In this document: positions 18,775 to 27,406 of the stretch, one piece after another
Layout of the letters: each line of letters starts with the position of its first letter
How positions within the stretch are numbered: the stretch's first letter is position 1
Origin: Streptosporangium roseum DSM 43021
Lineage (GTDB): Bacteria; Actinomycetota; Actinomycetes; Streptosporangiales; Streptosporangiaceae
Direction: 5' to 3'
Length of the DNA stretch: 64,000 nt
NCBI RefSeq assembly: GCF_000024865.1
Contig: NC_013595.1
Coordinates: 9,920,001 to 9,984,000 of the forward strand
Notes under the pieces: generated by a model
What the model was told of the DNA's origin: nothing
Database searches by the model: none
Seen by the model: the letters and a program-made list of their open reading frames with translations, nothing else
Made by a program: the position numbers and the translations under genes

Positions 18775-18912
18775 AGGGGCCTCCAAAGGGGTGCGCGATC
18801 GTTCCGGCCGGAACACTACGGGCCCCAGTAGAACCCAGGGTGAACGACGTTTGCCCCCATGATGAACCATTTGTCGCAATCTTTTGGCGCGCCGAGCGGG
18901 CATGATGGGTCC

Positions 18913-19359
18913 GTGCCACCTCACAAGCCCGACCCCGCCAAGGTCCGCGCCGCGCTGGACGCCCAGCTGATCGCACTCGACGAACCGTCCTACGACGGGC
19001 CCGGAGACCTTCCGGCGCTGCTGGCGGCGTGCGTGCCGGTGGTACTGCGGGCCTACGGACGGCAGATCCGGCCGGAGCGGGAGATCGCGCGCTTCGCCGT
19101 ACGGCACCTGCTGGACCGGCTGGCGACCGCGGCCCCCGGGCGGACCGTCGAGGTGCGCGTCCCCCCGTACGCGGCGGTGCAGTGCGTGGAGGGGCCCCGG
19201 CACACCCGGGGCACCCCGCCCAACGTGGTGGAGACCGACGCCCGGACCTGGCTGGAGCTGGCCACGGGACGGCTGCTGTGGGCCGAGGCGGTGGCGGCCG
19301 GGAAGGTCTCCGCGAGCGGGGCCCGGGCCGACCTGTCGGATCACCTGCCGGTTACGTAG
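18913..19359 (+). CDS. Sterol carrier family protein (actinomycete purF-linked)
   Basis: About 148 residues beginning VPPHKPDPAKVRAALDAQL. The middle reads RFAVRHLLDRLA and then VEVRVPPYAAVQCVEGPRHTRGTPPNVVETD, and the end RTWLELATGRLLWAEAVAAGKVSASG, the pattern of the bacterial SCP-2-like proteins encoded beside purF in actinomycetes. It is presumably a cytosolic lipid- or metabolite-binding protein; its role is unknown. The start is uncertain: ATG 18859 and 18862 have no ribosome site, whereas GTG 18913 follows a CATGAT box by 6 nt, fitting a leaderless mRNA. Confidence 0.8.
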   Translation: MPPHKPDPAKVRAALDAQLIALDEPSYDGPGDLPALLAACVPVVLRAYGRQIRPEREIARFAVRHLLDRLATAAPGRTVEVRVPPYAAVQCVEGPRHTRGTPPNVVETDARTWLELATGRLLWAEAVAAGKVSASGARADLSDHLPVT

Positions 19360-19429
19360 ACGCCCATCCGGACGCCGGGCCGGACCCGGTGCCCGCCATG
19401 CCGTCCACGGGACCGTCCGCTGGTGCCGC

Positions 19430-19459
19430 GCCGGCCCCGGGTGCGGTCCCGGGGCCGGC
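19430..19459. terminator. Bidirectional hairpin between convergent genes
   Basis: GCCGGCCCCGGG (19430-19441) and CCCGGGGCCGGC (19448-19459) form a perfect 12-bp stem with a 6-nt loop between the SCP gene and the DUF4190 gene. No T-run is present. Confidence 0.75.
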
Positions 19460-19464
19460 CGCGG

Positions 19465-21183
19465 TCACGACGTGGTGAACTGCCCGCCGAACTTCTCCTG
19501 GATGCAGCGCTGCTGGAACTCGGGCGGCAGGTTCAGGCAGTCGCCCACCTTGCTGTAGAACCAGCTGAGCACCACCACGGCGATGATCAGTGTCAGGACG
19601 CTCAGGGCGATGCCCACCCAGGCGCGGCCGCGGTTGGAGTTCTTGACGACCGCGGCGATGCCGATGATCAGGCCGATGATGGCCGTCAGCGCCCCCAGGC
19701 CGCACACGACGAGCAGGAAAAGGCTCACGATGCCGAGTACGAGCGCGGTGGTGCCGAGTCCGCCGCCCTGCTGGCGCGACCGGTCGTCACCCGGATAGGC
19801 CGGGTACGGCGTGCCGCCCGGATAGCCGGGACCTCCCGGATAGGCGCCTCCCGGAGGCGCCGCCTGGTACGGCTGGCCCGACGGGTAGGACAGGCCGCCC
19901 TGCGGCGGGCCCTCGGACGGATAGGACGGATAGGACGGACCGCCGGCCGGTGGGGCGTACGGCGGCTGCCGCGGCGGCTCATCCGGCCGGCTCGCGTGGG
20001 CACCGGTGTAGGGAGGGGTTCCGTAGGGGCCCGCGCCGGAGATGTTCTCCGTCGGAGCCTCGTCGCCCGGCCCGCGGTGGGCACCGGGGGCGGCCTCGCC
20101 GTACGGAGCCGAAGGGCCGCCGTACGGGGCCGCGGGGCCGCCGTACGGAGCCGAGGGGCCACCGTACGGACCGCCCGGTCCCGGCGGCGGTTCCGCCTGG
20201 AAGCCTCCGCCAGGCTGCTCGGGTGGCCCGGCCTGCTCAGGCCGACCGGCCTGCTCGGACGGCCTGTCCTGCTCGGAGGGCCCGGCCTGCTCAAACCGAC
20301 CGGGCTGCTCGGAGGGCCCGGCCTGCTCAAACCGACCGGGCTGCTCGGGGAGCCCGGCCTGCTCGGGCTGCTCGGGCTGCTCGGGCTGCCGGTGCGAGGC
20401 CGCGGGGAACCCCTCGGGGGACGTCGGCGGATCGTAGCGCGAGGGCTGGGCGGCGCCGGGCGGCACATCCATGCCGTCCCTGTCGTCCCGGCCGCCTGAG
20501 GCCGGTGTCTCCGAGGCGCTCTCCCAGCCCGGATAGGCAGGCGTGCCGCCCGGGACCGGATAGGGGGGCGGGGCCTCGGCGGCCGGAGTGCCCGGGGACT
20601 CGAAAACGCTGGTGGTGTCCGGATCCGCCTGGACCGGCCTGGGGACCTCCGGCGCGGTGGGCACATCCGGATGCCCCGGCAGCGACGGCTCCTCGGGCGT
20701 GGAGATCGGCGGCCAGCCCGGGGTCTCACCGGGACCGCGTGGCTCGGGCGACCCCGGCGTGGGCTTCTCGGGCTCCTCTGGCTCGGAAGGGGGCTCGGAG
20801 GGCTCGGAAGGGGGCGCGGGCTCAGCGGGCCTCGCGGAGGGCTCGGAAGGGGGCGTGGGCTCGGACGGCCACCCGGTCGGGGGCGCGGGCTCAGCGGGCC
20901 TCGCGGAGGGCTCGGAAGGGGGCTCGGGGGGCTGATCGGACCGGCCGGTCGGAGGGGTGGGCTCGGACGACGAGCGCAGAGGGTCGGCGGGATCGGGCGC
21001 CGACCACGTGGAAGGGTCCTCCGGGCGGAAGACCGTGGAGTCGGAATCGTCCGGTCCGCTCGGAACGGCCGCCTCTTCGGAGGCGCCCGAGGACTGCTCC
21101 GGGCCCGCCTCCTCCCGCTCGGATCGCCGGTCCCGCGGCTCGCGCCGCGAGCCGGGCTCGTTGGGATCCTCAGGTGTTGTCAC
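19465..21183 (-). CDS. Large proline-rich DUF4190-type membrane protein
   Basis: The 572-residue product has about 430 disordered residues rich in Pro, Glu, Ser, Gly and Tyr, then a C-terminal DUF4190-like membrane domain: TTALVLGIVSLFLLVV, LTAIIGLIIGIAAVV and WVGIALSVLTLIIAVVV, ending in an outside tail with two Cys. The disordered part contains internal repeats, including SEPTPPSEPSARPAEPAPP near residue 110, GRFEQAGPSEQP near 300 and PYGG(P/S)APYGG near 340. GTG 21183 is chosen because GGGAG lies upstream and the protein then starts MTTPEDP. It is divergent from purF, and a role is unknown. Confidence 0.8.
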   Translation of the reverse strand: MTTPEDPNEPGSRREPRDRRSEREEAGPEQSSGASEEAAVPSGPDDSDSTVFRPEDPSTWSAPDPADPLRSSSEPTPPTGRSDQPPEPPSEPSARPAEPAPPTGWPSEPTPPSEPSARPAEPAPPSEPSEPPSEPEEPEKPTPGSPEPRGPGETPGWPPISTPEEPSLPGHPDVPTAPEVPRPVQADPDTTSVFESPGTPAAEAPPPYPVPGGTPAYPGWESASETPASGGRDDRDGMDVPPGAAQPSRYDPPTSPEGFPAASHRQPEQPEQPEQAGLPEQPGRFEQAGPSEQPGRFEQAGPSEQDRPSEQAGRPEQAGPPEQPGGGFQAEPPPGPGGPYGGPSAPYGGPAAPYGGPSAPYGEAAPGAHRGPGDEAPTENISGAGPYGTPPYTGAHASRPDEPPRQPPYAPPAGGPSYPSYPSEGPPQGGLSYPSGQPYQAAPPGGAYPGGPGYPGGTPYPAYPGDDRSRQQGGGLGTTALVLGIVSLFLLVVCGLGALTAIIGLIIGIAAVVKNSNRGRAWVGIALSVLTLIIAVVVLSWFYSKVGDCLNLPPEFQQRCIQEKFGGQFTTS

Positions 21184-21340
21184 GTCTGTTCTCCCGACGC
21201 GTAGGCATGCCGGATACCTCACACTCCCCTGCCTGTTTGCGATGAAACAGGCCGACACGGCAAAACCCCGACGATTGTTCGGTCAAAGTGGGACATCGGG
21301 CAGATCTGCCCCCGGGGTGCAAGCAGCGAAGAGGCCGACC

Positions 21341-21353
21341 TAGACTGAAGCAT
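21341..21353 (+). promoter_or_regulatory. Leaderless promoter of purF
   Basis: A TAGACT -10 box at 21341-21346 ends 7 nt before the GTG start at 21354, and no ribosome site exists. Transcription would therefore begin at or next to the start codon. The -35 region is not distinct. Confidence 0.6.
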
Positions 21354-22790
21354 GTGCTGAAGGGCGACGGCCATCTGAGCCATGACCTTGACCCCCAGGA
21401 CCGACCCCCGAAGGACGCATGTGGCGTCTTCGGCGTCTGGGCCCCTGGGGAAGAAGTCTCCAAACTCACCTACTACGGGCTGTACGCGCTGCAGCACCGC
21501 GGGCAGGAATCCGCGGGCATCGCAGTCAGCGAGGGCAGCCGGATCCTCGTCTACAAGGACATGGGCCTGGTGGCCCAGGTCTTCGACGAGTCGGTGCTCG
21601 GGACCCTCCGCGGCCACCTGGCCATCGGTCACTGCCGCTACTCGACCACCGGGTCGAGCGTCTGGGAGAACGCCCAGCCGACGCTGAGCTCGACCGAGGA
21701 GGGCGGGCTCGCGCTCGCCCACAACGGAAACCTGATCAACACCCCGGAGCTGGCCCGGCGGCTCGCTCCGGGTTCGACGAGGGCGACCACCGACACCGAG
21801 GTGCTGACGTCGCTGCTGGCCCAGGACCGCAGCCAGCCCATCGACGACGCGGCCGCCGAGCTCCTGCCCCAGGTCAAGGGCGCCTACTCGCTCGTGTTCA
21901 TGGACGAGACGACGCTGTACGCCGCCCGTGACCCGCAGGGCATCCGCCCCATGGTGCTGGGCCGGCTGGAGCGCGGCTGGGTCGTCGCGTCCGAGACCGC
22001 CGCCCTGGACATCGTGGGCGCCACCTTCGTCCGCGAGATCGAGCCCGGCGAGCTGATCACCATCGACGAGCGCGGCGTGCGGTCCCGCAGGTTCGCGCTG
22101 GCCGAGCCCAAGGGCTGCCTGTTCGAATACGTCTACCTGGCCCGCCCCGACACCACGATCGCCGGGCGCGGCGTGCAGACCACCCGCGTCGAGGTCGGCC
22201 GCGTGCTGGCCCGCGAGCATCCGGTCGACGCCGACCTGGTCATCCCGACGCCCGAGTCGGGCACCCCCGCCGCCGTCGGCTACGCCGAGGAGAGCGGGAT
22301 CCCGTACGGCCAGGGCCTGGTCAAGAACTCCTACGTCGGCCGGACCTTCATCCAGCCGTCGCAGACGATCCGCCAGCTCGGCATCCGGCTCAAGCTCAAC
22401 CCGCTGAAGGAAGTCGTCGCGGGCAAGCGCCTGGTCGTCGTGGACGACTCGATCGTGCGCGGCAACACCCAGCGGGCGATCGTCAAGATGCTGCGCGAGG
22501 CCGGTGCCCGGGAGGTCCACGTCCGGATCTCCTCCCCTCCGGTCTCCTGGCCGTGCTTCTACGGCATCGACTTCGCCACCCGGGCCGAGCTGATCGCCGG
22601 CTCGCTGAGCGTGGAGGAGATCCGCGCCTCTCTCGGGGCCGACTCCCTCGGCTACATCTCGCTGGAGGGCCTGACCCAGGCCACCACGATCCCGGCCGAG
22701 CGGCTCTGCCGCGCCTGCTTCGACGGCGTCTACCCGATCGCCATCGACCGCGACAACGTGGGTAAGTACGTCCTGGAGGCCAAGCTTTGA
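21354..22790 (+). CDS. purF: Amidophosphoribosyltransferase PurF
   Basis: This 478-residue enzyme makes 5-phosphoribosylamine from PRPP and glutamine, the first committed purine step. A 22-residue propeptide precedes Cys23 in KDACGVFGVW, the N-terminal nucleophile after processing. The glutaminase domain shows YYGLYALQHRGQESAGIAVS, and the phosphoribosyl domain shows VVVDDSIVRGNT, the PRPP loop. C-terminal cysteines (PCFYGIDF, LCRACFDGVYP) fit the iron-sulfur-containing type. GTG 21354 is chosen because the conserved HDL and KDACG segments follow at the usual distance; the in-frame codon at 21288 adds unrelated sequence. purM follows after 88 bp. Confidence 0.97.
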   Translation: MLKGDGHLSHDLDPQDRPPKDACGVFGVWAPGEEVSKLTYYGLYALQHRGQESAGIAVSEGSRILVYKDMGLVAQVFDESVLGTLRGHLAIGHCRYSTTGSSVWENAQPTLSSTEEGGLALAHNGNLINTPELARRLAPGSTRATTDTEVLTSLLAQDRSQPIDDAAAELLPQVKGAYSLVFMDETTLYAARDPQGIRPMVLGRLERGWVVASETAALDIVGATFVREIEPGELITIDERGVRSRRFALAEPKGCLFEYVYLARPDTTIAGRGVQTTRVEVGRVLAREHPVDADLVIPTPESGTPAAVGYAEESGIPYGQGLVKNSYVGRTFIQPSQTIRQLGIRLKLNPLKEVVAGKRLVVVDDSIVRGNTQRAIVKMLREAGAREVHVRISSPPVSWPCFYGIDFATRAELIAGSLSVEEIRASLGADSLGYISLEGLTQATTIPAERLCRACFDGVYPIAIDRDNVGKYVLEAKL

Positions 22791-22878
22791 GCCGTCGCGG
22801 CACGGAGGCCAGGGAGGCCGCGCCCGGGCGGGCCGGCAAGCACAGCATCCCGGTCGTGCGACCGGGTGAGGGGGACGC

Positions 22879-23904
22879 ATGACCAGCTACGCCGCTGCCG
22901 GCGTGGACATCGACGCGGGCGAGCGCGCCGTCGAGCTGATGAAGTCGAAGGTCGCACGGTCCCGGCGGCCCGAGGTGGTGGACGACGCCAGCGGCTTCGC
23001 CGGTCTCTTCGACGCCTCGGCCCTGCTGGGCTACCGCCGTCCGCTGCTGACCACCTCGACCGACGGGGTGGGCACCAAGGTCATGCTGGCGCAGGCCCTG
23101 GACAAGCACGACACGATCGGCATCGACCTGGTCGGCATGGTCGTGGACGACCTGGTGGTCTGCGGCGCCGAGCCGCTGTTCATGACCGACTACATCGCCT
23201 GCGGGAAGGTCGTCCCCGAGCGGATCGCCGAGATCGTGGGCGGCGTCGCCGAGGGCTGCCGCCTGGCGGGCTGCGCTCTGATCGGCGGCGAGACGGCCGA
23301 GCACCCCGGGGCCATGGGCGCCGGCGAGTACGACCTCGCGGGTGCCGCCACCGGCGTGGTGGAGGCCGACAGGATGCTCGGCCGTGACCGGGTGCGCGAG
23401 GGCGACGTGGTGCTGGCGCTGGCCTCCTCCGGCGTGCACTCCAACGGCTACTCGCTGGTCCGGCACATCATCAAGCTCGCCGGGCTCTCCCTGGAGGCCG
23501 AGCTCGCCGAGCTCGGCCGGACCCTGGGCGAAGAGCTGCTGGAGCCGACCAGGATCTACTCCCTGGACTGCCTGGAGCTGGCCCGCTCGATCGACGTCCA
23601 CGCGTACGCGCACATCACCGGCGGCGGCCTGGAGGGCAACCTCTCCCGTTCCCTGCCGCCGGCGCTGGACGCGCTGCTGGACCGTTCGTCGTGGACCCCT
23701 CCCGCCGTCTTCGAGGTGCTCGCGGGACACGGCAAGGTAGCCCAGGCCGACATGGACCGCACCTTCAACCTGGGTGTGGGCATGGCGGCCATCGTCCCGG
23801 CGGACGCCGTCGACCCGGCCCTGGCCCTGCTCAAGGAGCGGGGCCTCCCGGCCTGGGTGCTCGGCGAGATCGTCCCCGGCACCGGCCGGGCCCGTTACCG
23901 CTAG
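22879..23904 (+). CDS. purM: Phosphoribosylformylglycinamidine cyclo-ligase PurM
   Basis: The 341-residue AIR synthetase converts FGAM to AIR with ATP in the fifth step of purine synthesis. Family signatures are GVDIDAGERAVELMK at the N terminus, TSTDGVGTKVMLA, IGIDLVGMVVDDLVVCGAEPLF, IGGETAEHPG and GVHSNGYSLVR. It is the normal length. GAGGGGG lies 5 nt before the ATG. It follows purF in the same direction and probably shares its transcript. A strong hairpin lies 21 bp past the stop. Confidence 0.97.
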   Translation: MTSYAAAGVDIDAGERAVELMKSKVARSRRPEVVDDASGFAGLFDASALLGYRRPLLTTSTDGVGTKVMLAQALDKHDTIGIDLVGMVVDDLVVCGAEPLFMTDYIACGKVVPERIAEIVGGVAEGCRLAGCALIGGETAEHPGAMGAGEYDLAGAATGVVEADRMLGRDRVREGDVVLALASSGVHSNGYSLVRHIIKLAGLSLEAELAELGRTLGEELLEPTRIYSLDCLELARSIDVHAYAHITGGGLEGNLSRSLPPALDALLDRSSWTPPAVFEVLAGHGKVAQADMDRTFNLGVGMAAIVPADAVDPALALLKERGLPAWVLGEIVPGTGRARYR

Positions 23905-23925
23905 CCCGGCGGCCCGATGCCGGAA

Positions 23926-23953
23926 GGGCACCGGCCGTCACCGGCCGGTGCCC
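23926..23953 (+). terminator. Hairpin downstream of purM
   Basis: GGGCACCGGCCG (23926-23937) pairs with CGGCCGGTGCCC (23942-23953) around a 4-nt loop. There is no T-run, but the position suits the end of the purF-purM transcript. Confidence 0.7.
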
Positions 23954-24107
23954 CAGGACGCGGGTGGGGACCACCCGGTACGGCGTGGCCGTCCGCGAAG
24001 GCGAAGGCGTCCCGCCGTATCCGCGGAAACCGCTGTCAGGGGCGGACATGCCGGACAGCGCCCCGGATCACCGGAGCGCTGTCACGGGCTGACGCGCACG
24101 GAGAAAA

Positions 24108-24134
24108 CACCCGGTGGCCTGCGGCCACCGGGTG
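24108..24134 (-). terminator. Intrinsic terminator of the DUF3073 gene
   Basis: A perfect 12-bp stem, CACCCGGTGGCC and GGCCACCGGGTG, with a 3-nt loop is followed on the minus strand by TTTTC, 25 bp after the stop codon of the DUF3073 gene. Confidence 0.85.
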
Positions 24135-24159
24135 CCTGCTCACACAACCTGAAGCTCGC

Positions 24160-24393
24160 CTAGCGGCGGCCGGGCGTCCCTTCGTCCCGGTCGTCTCCGG
24201 AGCCGAAGTCATCGGCGTAATCGGCATACCGATCCGCCAGTTCATCGTAGGAGTCGTCGGCGTCGTCATTGTGGTTGGAGTCGTCTCTGACTCCGAGCTC
24301 GTCGCGAAGACGCTCAAGATCAGTGCCACCGCTGTTGTACTTCAGCTGGCGAGCAACCTTGACCTGCTTGGCCTTTGCTCGGCCGCGCCCCAT
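24160..24393 (-). CDS. DUF3073 family protein
   Basis: The 77-residue protein begins MGRGRAKAKQVKVARQLKY, the invariant start of DUF3073, a basic head that could bind nucleic acid. It is followed by DLERLRDEL and a strongly acidic tail (DDSNHNDDADDSYDELADRY). The family is confined to actinomycetes and sits beside purM in many of them; its function is unknown. GAGGGGG lies 8 nt before the ATG. It has its own terminator, so it is probably monocistronic. The bipolar charge pattern suggests a nucleoid- or RNA-associated protein, which is inference. Confidence 0.93.
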   Translation of the reverse strand: MGRGRAKAKQVKVARQLKYNSGGTDLERLRDELGVRDDSNHNDDADDSYDELADRYADYADDFGSGDDRDEGTPGRR

Positions 24394-24452
24394 TGGCTCG
24401 ACCCCCTCGTGTGGGGTCGTGCCCGACCCCTCGTCGCTAACGCACCACGCAC

Positions 24453-24477
24453 TGACGCCACCTGACTTGAGGCGTCA
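24453..24477 (-). terminator. Weak hairpin downstream of the amino-acid dehydrogenase
   Basis: TGACGCC (24453-24459) and GGCGTCA (24471-24477) form a 7-bp stem with an 11-nt loop, 67 bp past the dehydrogenase stop on the minus strand. It may instead be an operator for the DUF3073 promoter. Confidence 0.4.
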
Positions 24478-24543
24478 GCTCTCGTTCGACTACAACCGTA
24501 CCTGTTTTACGCCCGGCTCGGTACGCCGTATGGGCGTGAGGGA

Positions 24544-25647
24544 CTAGTGGCCTAGCCAAATGCCCCTAATTCGCCCGACTTCCGACATTCTGCGTTCGGC
24601 TAGCCTATCGGCTGCGACCGCCGGGGGAACGCCATCCTCCGCCGCCGCGGCAAAAATCTTGAGAGTCGTGTCGTAGATCTGGGTCGCCTTTGCTCTGGCC
24701 CTGTCCATGTTGAACCCCTGGATCTCGTCCGCGACCTGGATGACTCCGCCGGAGTTGACCACGTAGTCGGGGGCGTAGAGGATGCCGCGGTCGGCGAGCT
24801 CCTTCTCCACTCCCGGGTGGGCCAGCTGGTTGTTGGCCCCGCCGCAGACGATCGTGGCGCGCAGCCGGGCGACCGTGTCGTCGTCCAGCGCCCCGCCTAG
24901 CGCGCAGGGAGCGTAGACGTCGATGTCGGCCCCGGTGAGCTCCAGCCTGCCGGCGACGATCTCGACCTGAGGGTGGCGCCGCCGGACCCGCTCGACCGCC
25001 TGCTCGCTGACGTCGCAGAGCACGACCTCGGCGCCGTCCTCGACGAGGTGGTCGACCAGGCGGTGGCCCACCTTGCCCACGCCCTCGACGCCGACCCGCC
25101 GGCCGCGCAGCGACGGCGTGCCGTAGGTGTGCTCGGCCGCGGCCCGCATGCCCTGGAACACGCCGTAGGCGGTCAGGATCGAGGAGTCGCCCGCTCCGCC
25201 GTTGGCCACCGTACGGCCGGTCACGTAGGAGCTCTCGCGGGCCACGATGTCCATGTCCTCGCTGTAGGTGCCCACGTCGCACGCCGTGAAGTAGCGGCCC
25301 CCCAGGGACTGCACGAACCGGCCGTAGGCGCGCAGCAGCGCCTCGCTCTTGTCGGTCGCCGGATCGCCGATGATGACGGCCTTGCCGCCACCGAGGTCGA
25401 GTCCGGCCAGGGCGTTCTTGTAGGCCATCGCCCGCGAGAGGTTGAGCACGTCGGCCAGTGCGGCCTGCTCGTTCTCGTAGGGGTAGAACCTGGTGCCCCC
25501 GAGGCTCGGGCCGAGGGCGGTGTTGTAGATCGCGATGATCGCGTGGAGGCCGCTGTGCTCGTCGGAGCAGAAGATGACCTGCTCGTGCTTGGCTTGGCCG
25601 CTTGCGGGGCTGGTGTCCTTGTGGGACAGCCCGAAGACGTCGGTCAC
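24544..25647 (-). CDS. Valine/leucine dehydrogenase (Glu/Leu/Phe/Val dehydrogenase family)
   Basis: A 367-residue NAD-dependent amino-acid dehydrogenase that deaminates branched-chain amino acids to 2-oxoacids. LGPSLGGTRFYPY and MAYKNALAGLDLGGGKAVI contain the substrate Lys77 and catalytic Lys89; GVEGVGKVGHRL is the Rossmann NAD loop. GTG 25647 is preceded by GGGAG. Position next to DUF3073 and bldC matches the valine dehydrogenase gene (vdh) of Streptomyces as remembered. Its products are substrates for a branched-chain 2-oxoacid dehydrogenase such as the one possibly encoded at the left edge. Valine versus leucine preference cannot be read from the sequence. Confidence 0.93.
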   Translation of the reverse strand: MTDVFGLSHKDTSPASGQAKHEQVIFCSDEHSGLHAIIAIYNTALGPSLGGTRFYPYENEQAALADVLNLSRAMAYKNALAGLDLGGGKAVIIGDPATDKSEALLRAYGRFVQSLGGRYFTACDVGTYSEDMDIVARESSYVTGRTVANGGAGDSSILTAYGVFQGMRAAAEHTYGTPSLRGRRVGVEGVGKVGHRLVDHLVEDGAEVVLCDVSEQAVERVRRRHPQVEIVAGRLELTGADIDVYAPCALGGALDDDTVARLRATIVCGGANNQLAHPGVEKELADRGILYAPDYVVNSGGVIQVADEIQGFNMDRARAKATQIYDTTLKIFAAAAEDGVPPAVAADRLAERRMSEVGRIRGIWLGH

Positions 25648-25869
25648 GGTGGTGACTCCCGGTCGTTCAGGTCCGCCGCTCCGTCGCGGCGGAGATCACT
25701 CTCAGCGTAACCAGAACTCGGAGTGGAACGATGGGAAGAACGGCGCGTTCTCATTACCCGAGACGCGACAGGTGGCGCCACCCCGGCACTCGGGACACGA
25801 CAAGCGACGCCACGGCCCACACAGGGTCGATACCGGACAACAGCAGGTCCTTCGTGACACGATGCGGTC

Positions 25870-26727
25870 GTGCTGCCCTATGCCGCGTACCTCCGTGTCT
25901 ATGAACCACTGACCGCGTTCACCCCGTCGGAACGCGCCTCGTGGGCCGCCTACGCCGAGGCGGCCGACCGGCCCCGCCGCGCGAGCGCGCTCCACGCCGA
26001 GCACGGCGAGGCGGTCCTCCGCCTCCTGGGGGTTCCGCCCACCCCGGCGCCCGCCCAGGAGAGCCCCAACGCCTATCTCAGACGCGTGGAGGACGTGCTC
26101 TACGTCTGCCCCTGGCAGAGCAGGCTGCGGTCGTGGCTGGCCTTCTCGCGCTTCCGCGGGGCGACGCCGGTGCGGTTGATGGAGCGGTTCGTGCCGGTCT
26201 CCGTCGCGGAGCAGACGGCCGACGACTTCGACAGGTTCAAGCGCCGCAGCGGCTCGGCCGCCCTGCGCACCCACATCCGGACCTCGACATGGCACGTTCC
26301 CACGTCGTGGTTCGTTCCCTTCGACGGCAACGAGCGCTGGCTGGTCCTCGACGGGCAGCGGGGGCCCGGGGGCACGACCACCACCCGCAACCTCATCTAC
26401 GTCACCTCCATGGCCCACGCCCGGCGCCGCGCCGCCCGCGCCCTGCAGATCATCCGCAGGCAGGTGGGCGAGGTGACGGTGACCGCCGAGGTCGAGGAGG
26501 TGGCGCGGTGGCTGGAGGAGTTCCACCCGCACTCGCTGGTGGAGCTCGACTACGGCGGCATCGTCCATCTCATGGACGCCGAGAAGCTCCGGGCCGACCA
26601 GTCGGCGGCGGAGCTCGCGGCGGCCATCACCGGTCTGGAAACCGGCGAGGAAGAGTTGGCCTTCGCCATGTACCAGCGGGTGATTCTCCGTTGGCGATCA
26701 ATACAACTTCTCGAATCAGCAAACTGA
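25870..26727 (+). CDS. Conserved actinomycete hypothetical protein upstream of bldC
   Basis: The 285-residue product reads LPYAAYLRVYEPLTAFTPSE at the N terminus, then RVEDVLYVCPWQSRLRSWLAF, LPTSWFVPFDG-like and NLIYVTSMAHARRR in the middle, and LVELDYGGIVHLMD near the C terminus. It has no signal peptide or membrane segment and no recognised catalytic motif. An equivalent gene occupies this position between the dehydrogenase and bldC in Streptomyces as I recall, so it is a real, conserved gene of unknown role. The start is GTG 25870, with a CACGAT box 6 nt upstream and no ribosome site, which suggests a leaderless mRNA. Confidence 0.85.
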   Translation: MLPYAAYLRVYEPLTAFTPSERASWAAYAEAADRPRRASALHAEHGEAVLRLLGVPPTPAPAQESPNAYLRRVEDVLYVCPWQSRLRSWLAFSRFRGATPVRLMERFVPVSVAEQTADDFDRFKRRSGSAALRTHIRTSTWHVPTSWFVPFDGNERWLVLDGQRGPGGTTTTRNLIYVTSMAHARRRAARALQIIRRQVGEVTVTAEVEEVARWLEEFHPHSLVELDYGGIVHLMDAEKLRADQSAAELAAAITGLETGEEELAFAMYQRVILRWRSIQLLESAN

Positions 26728-27046
26728 GTCGCAAATCATCCCTCTGACCTGCATAAGTAGTTCGGTCGATGACCGGCGACACGTCTACGAACTGAGTAGT
26801 TTGCCGTTTTCACTGCGATACCACGAAACGTGTCGCTAGAATCACCGAGCGTGACAACAACAGGTACACAAGAGAGATGAGCCACTCAAAGGCTCGCCAA
26901 TCGCTCTACGTGGCTGTATGGTCACATCGGGTGATGCCGCATATGGCCCGAACAGCCGCACGCAAGGGGCCATAGGGGGACATCCGTGACAAGCGTCAAG
27001 TCGCAGGATCGCTGTCGCCGGTCCACATGGAGGAGAGGCCGCACAA
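26728..27046. other. Long leader/control region upstream of bldC
   Basis: This 319-bp stretch is notably AT-richer than its surroundings and contains no credible gene. TAGAAT at 26837-26842 is a good -10 candidate with no clear -35. Short repeats include CACGAAACGTGT near 26822 (ACACG..CGTGT symmetry with GACACGTC at 26779). A developmental gene such as bldC would be expected to have a complex promoter here; no regulator site is claimed. Confidence 0.45.
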
Positions 27047-27250
27047 ATGTCAGCTCGTACACCCGAGGCAGAGCCGCTGCTCACCCCGGCGGAGGTCGCA
27101 ACCATGTTCCGCGTCGATCCCAAGACCGTTACACGGTGGGCGAAGGCCGGCAAGTTGACGTCCATCCGCACCCTGGGTGGGCACCGCCGCTACCGGGAGA
27201 CCGAGGTTCGCGCGCTGCTCGCGGGGATTCCGCAGCAGCGCACCGAGTAA
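27047..27250 (+). CDS. bldC: BldC, MerR-like developmental DNA-binding protein
   Basis: The 67-residue protein consists almost only of a MerR-type winged helix: LLTPAEVATMFRVDPKTVTRWAK then GKLTSIRTLGGHRRYRETEV. This is the BldC pattern; in Streptomyces BldC binds direct repeats cooperatively and delays the switch to sporulation. Unlike classical MerR proteins it lacks an effector domain and dimerising coiled coil. GGAGGAGAG lies about 10 nt before the ATG. The gene order dehydrogenase, hypothetical, bldC supports the assignment. It implies a morphologically differentiating host. Confidence 0.96.
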   Translation: MSARTPEAEPLLTPAEVATMFRVDPKTVTRWAKAGKLTSIRTLGGHRRYRETEVRALLAGIPQQRTE

Positions 27251-27406
27251 GACGGGGGCCGTCACGGACCTGGGGGGAACCACGTGTGCGCCCACCGCGT
27301 GAGCGCGTAGGCCACACGGGTTGTTTGTGGGGAGCGGCGTCGCCCGCCCGGCGCCGCCCCGGCATCGTCCCGTACGGCCCTCGCCGACCTTCCGCGACCC
27401 GGCCGG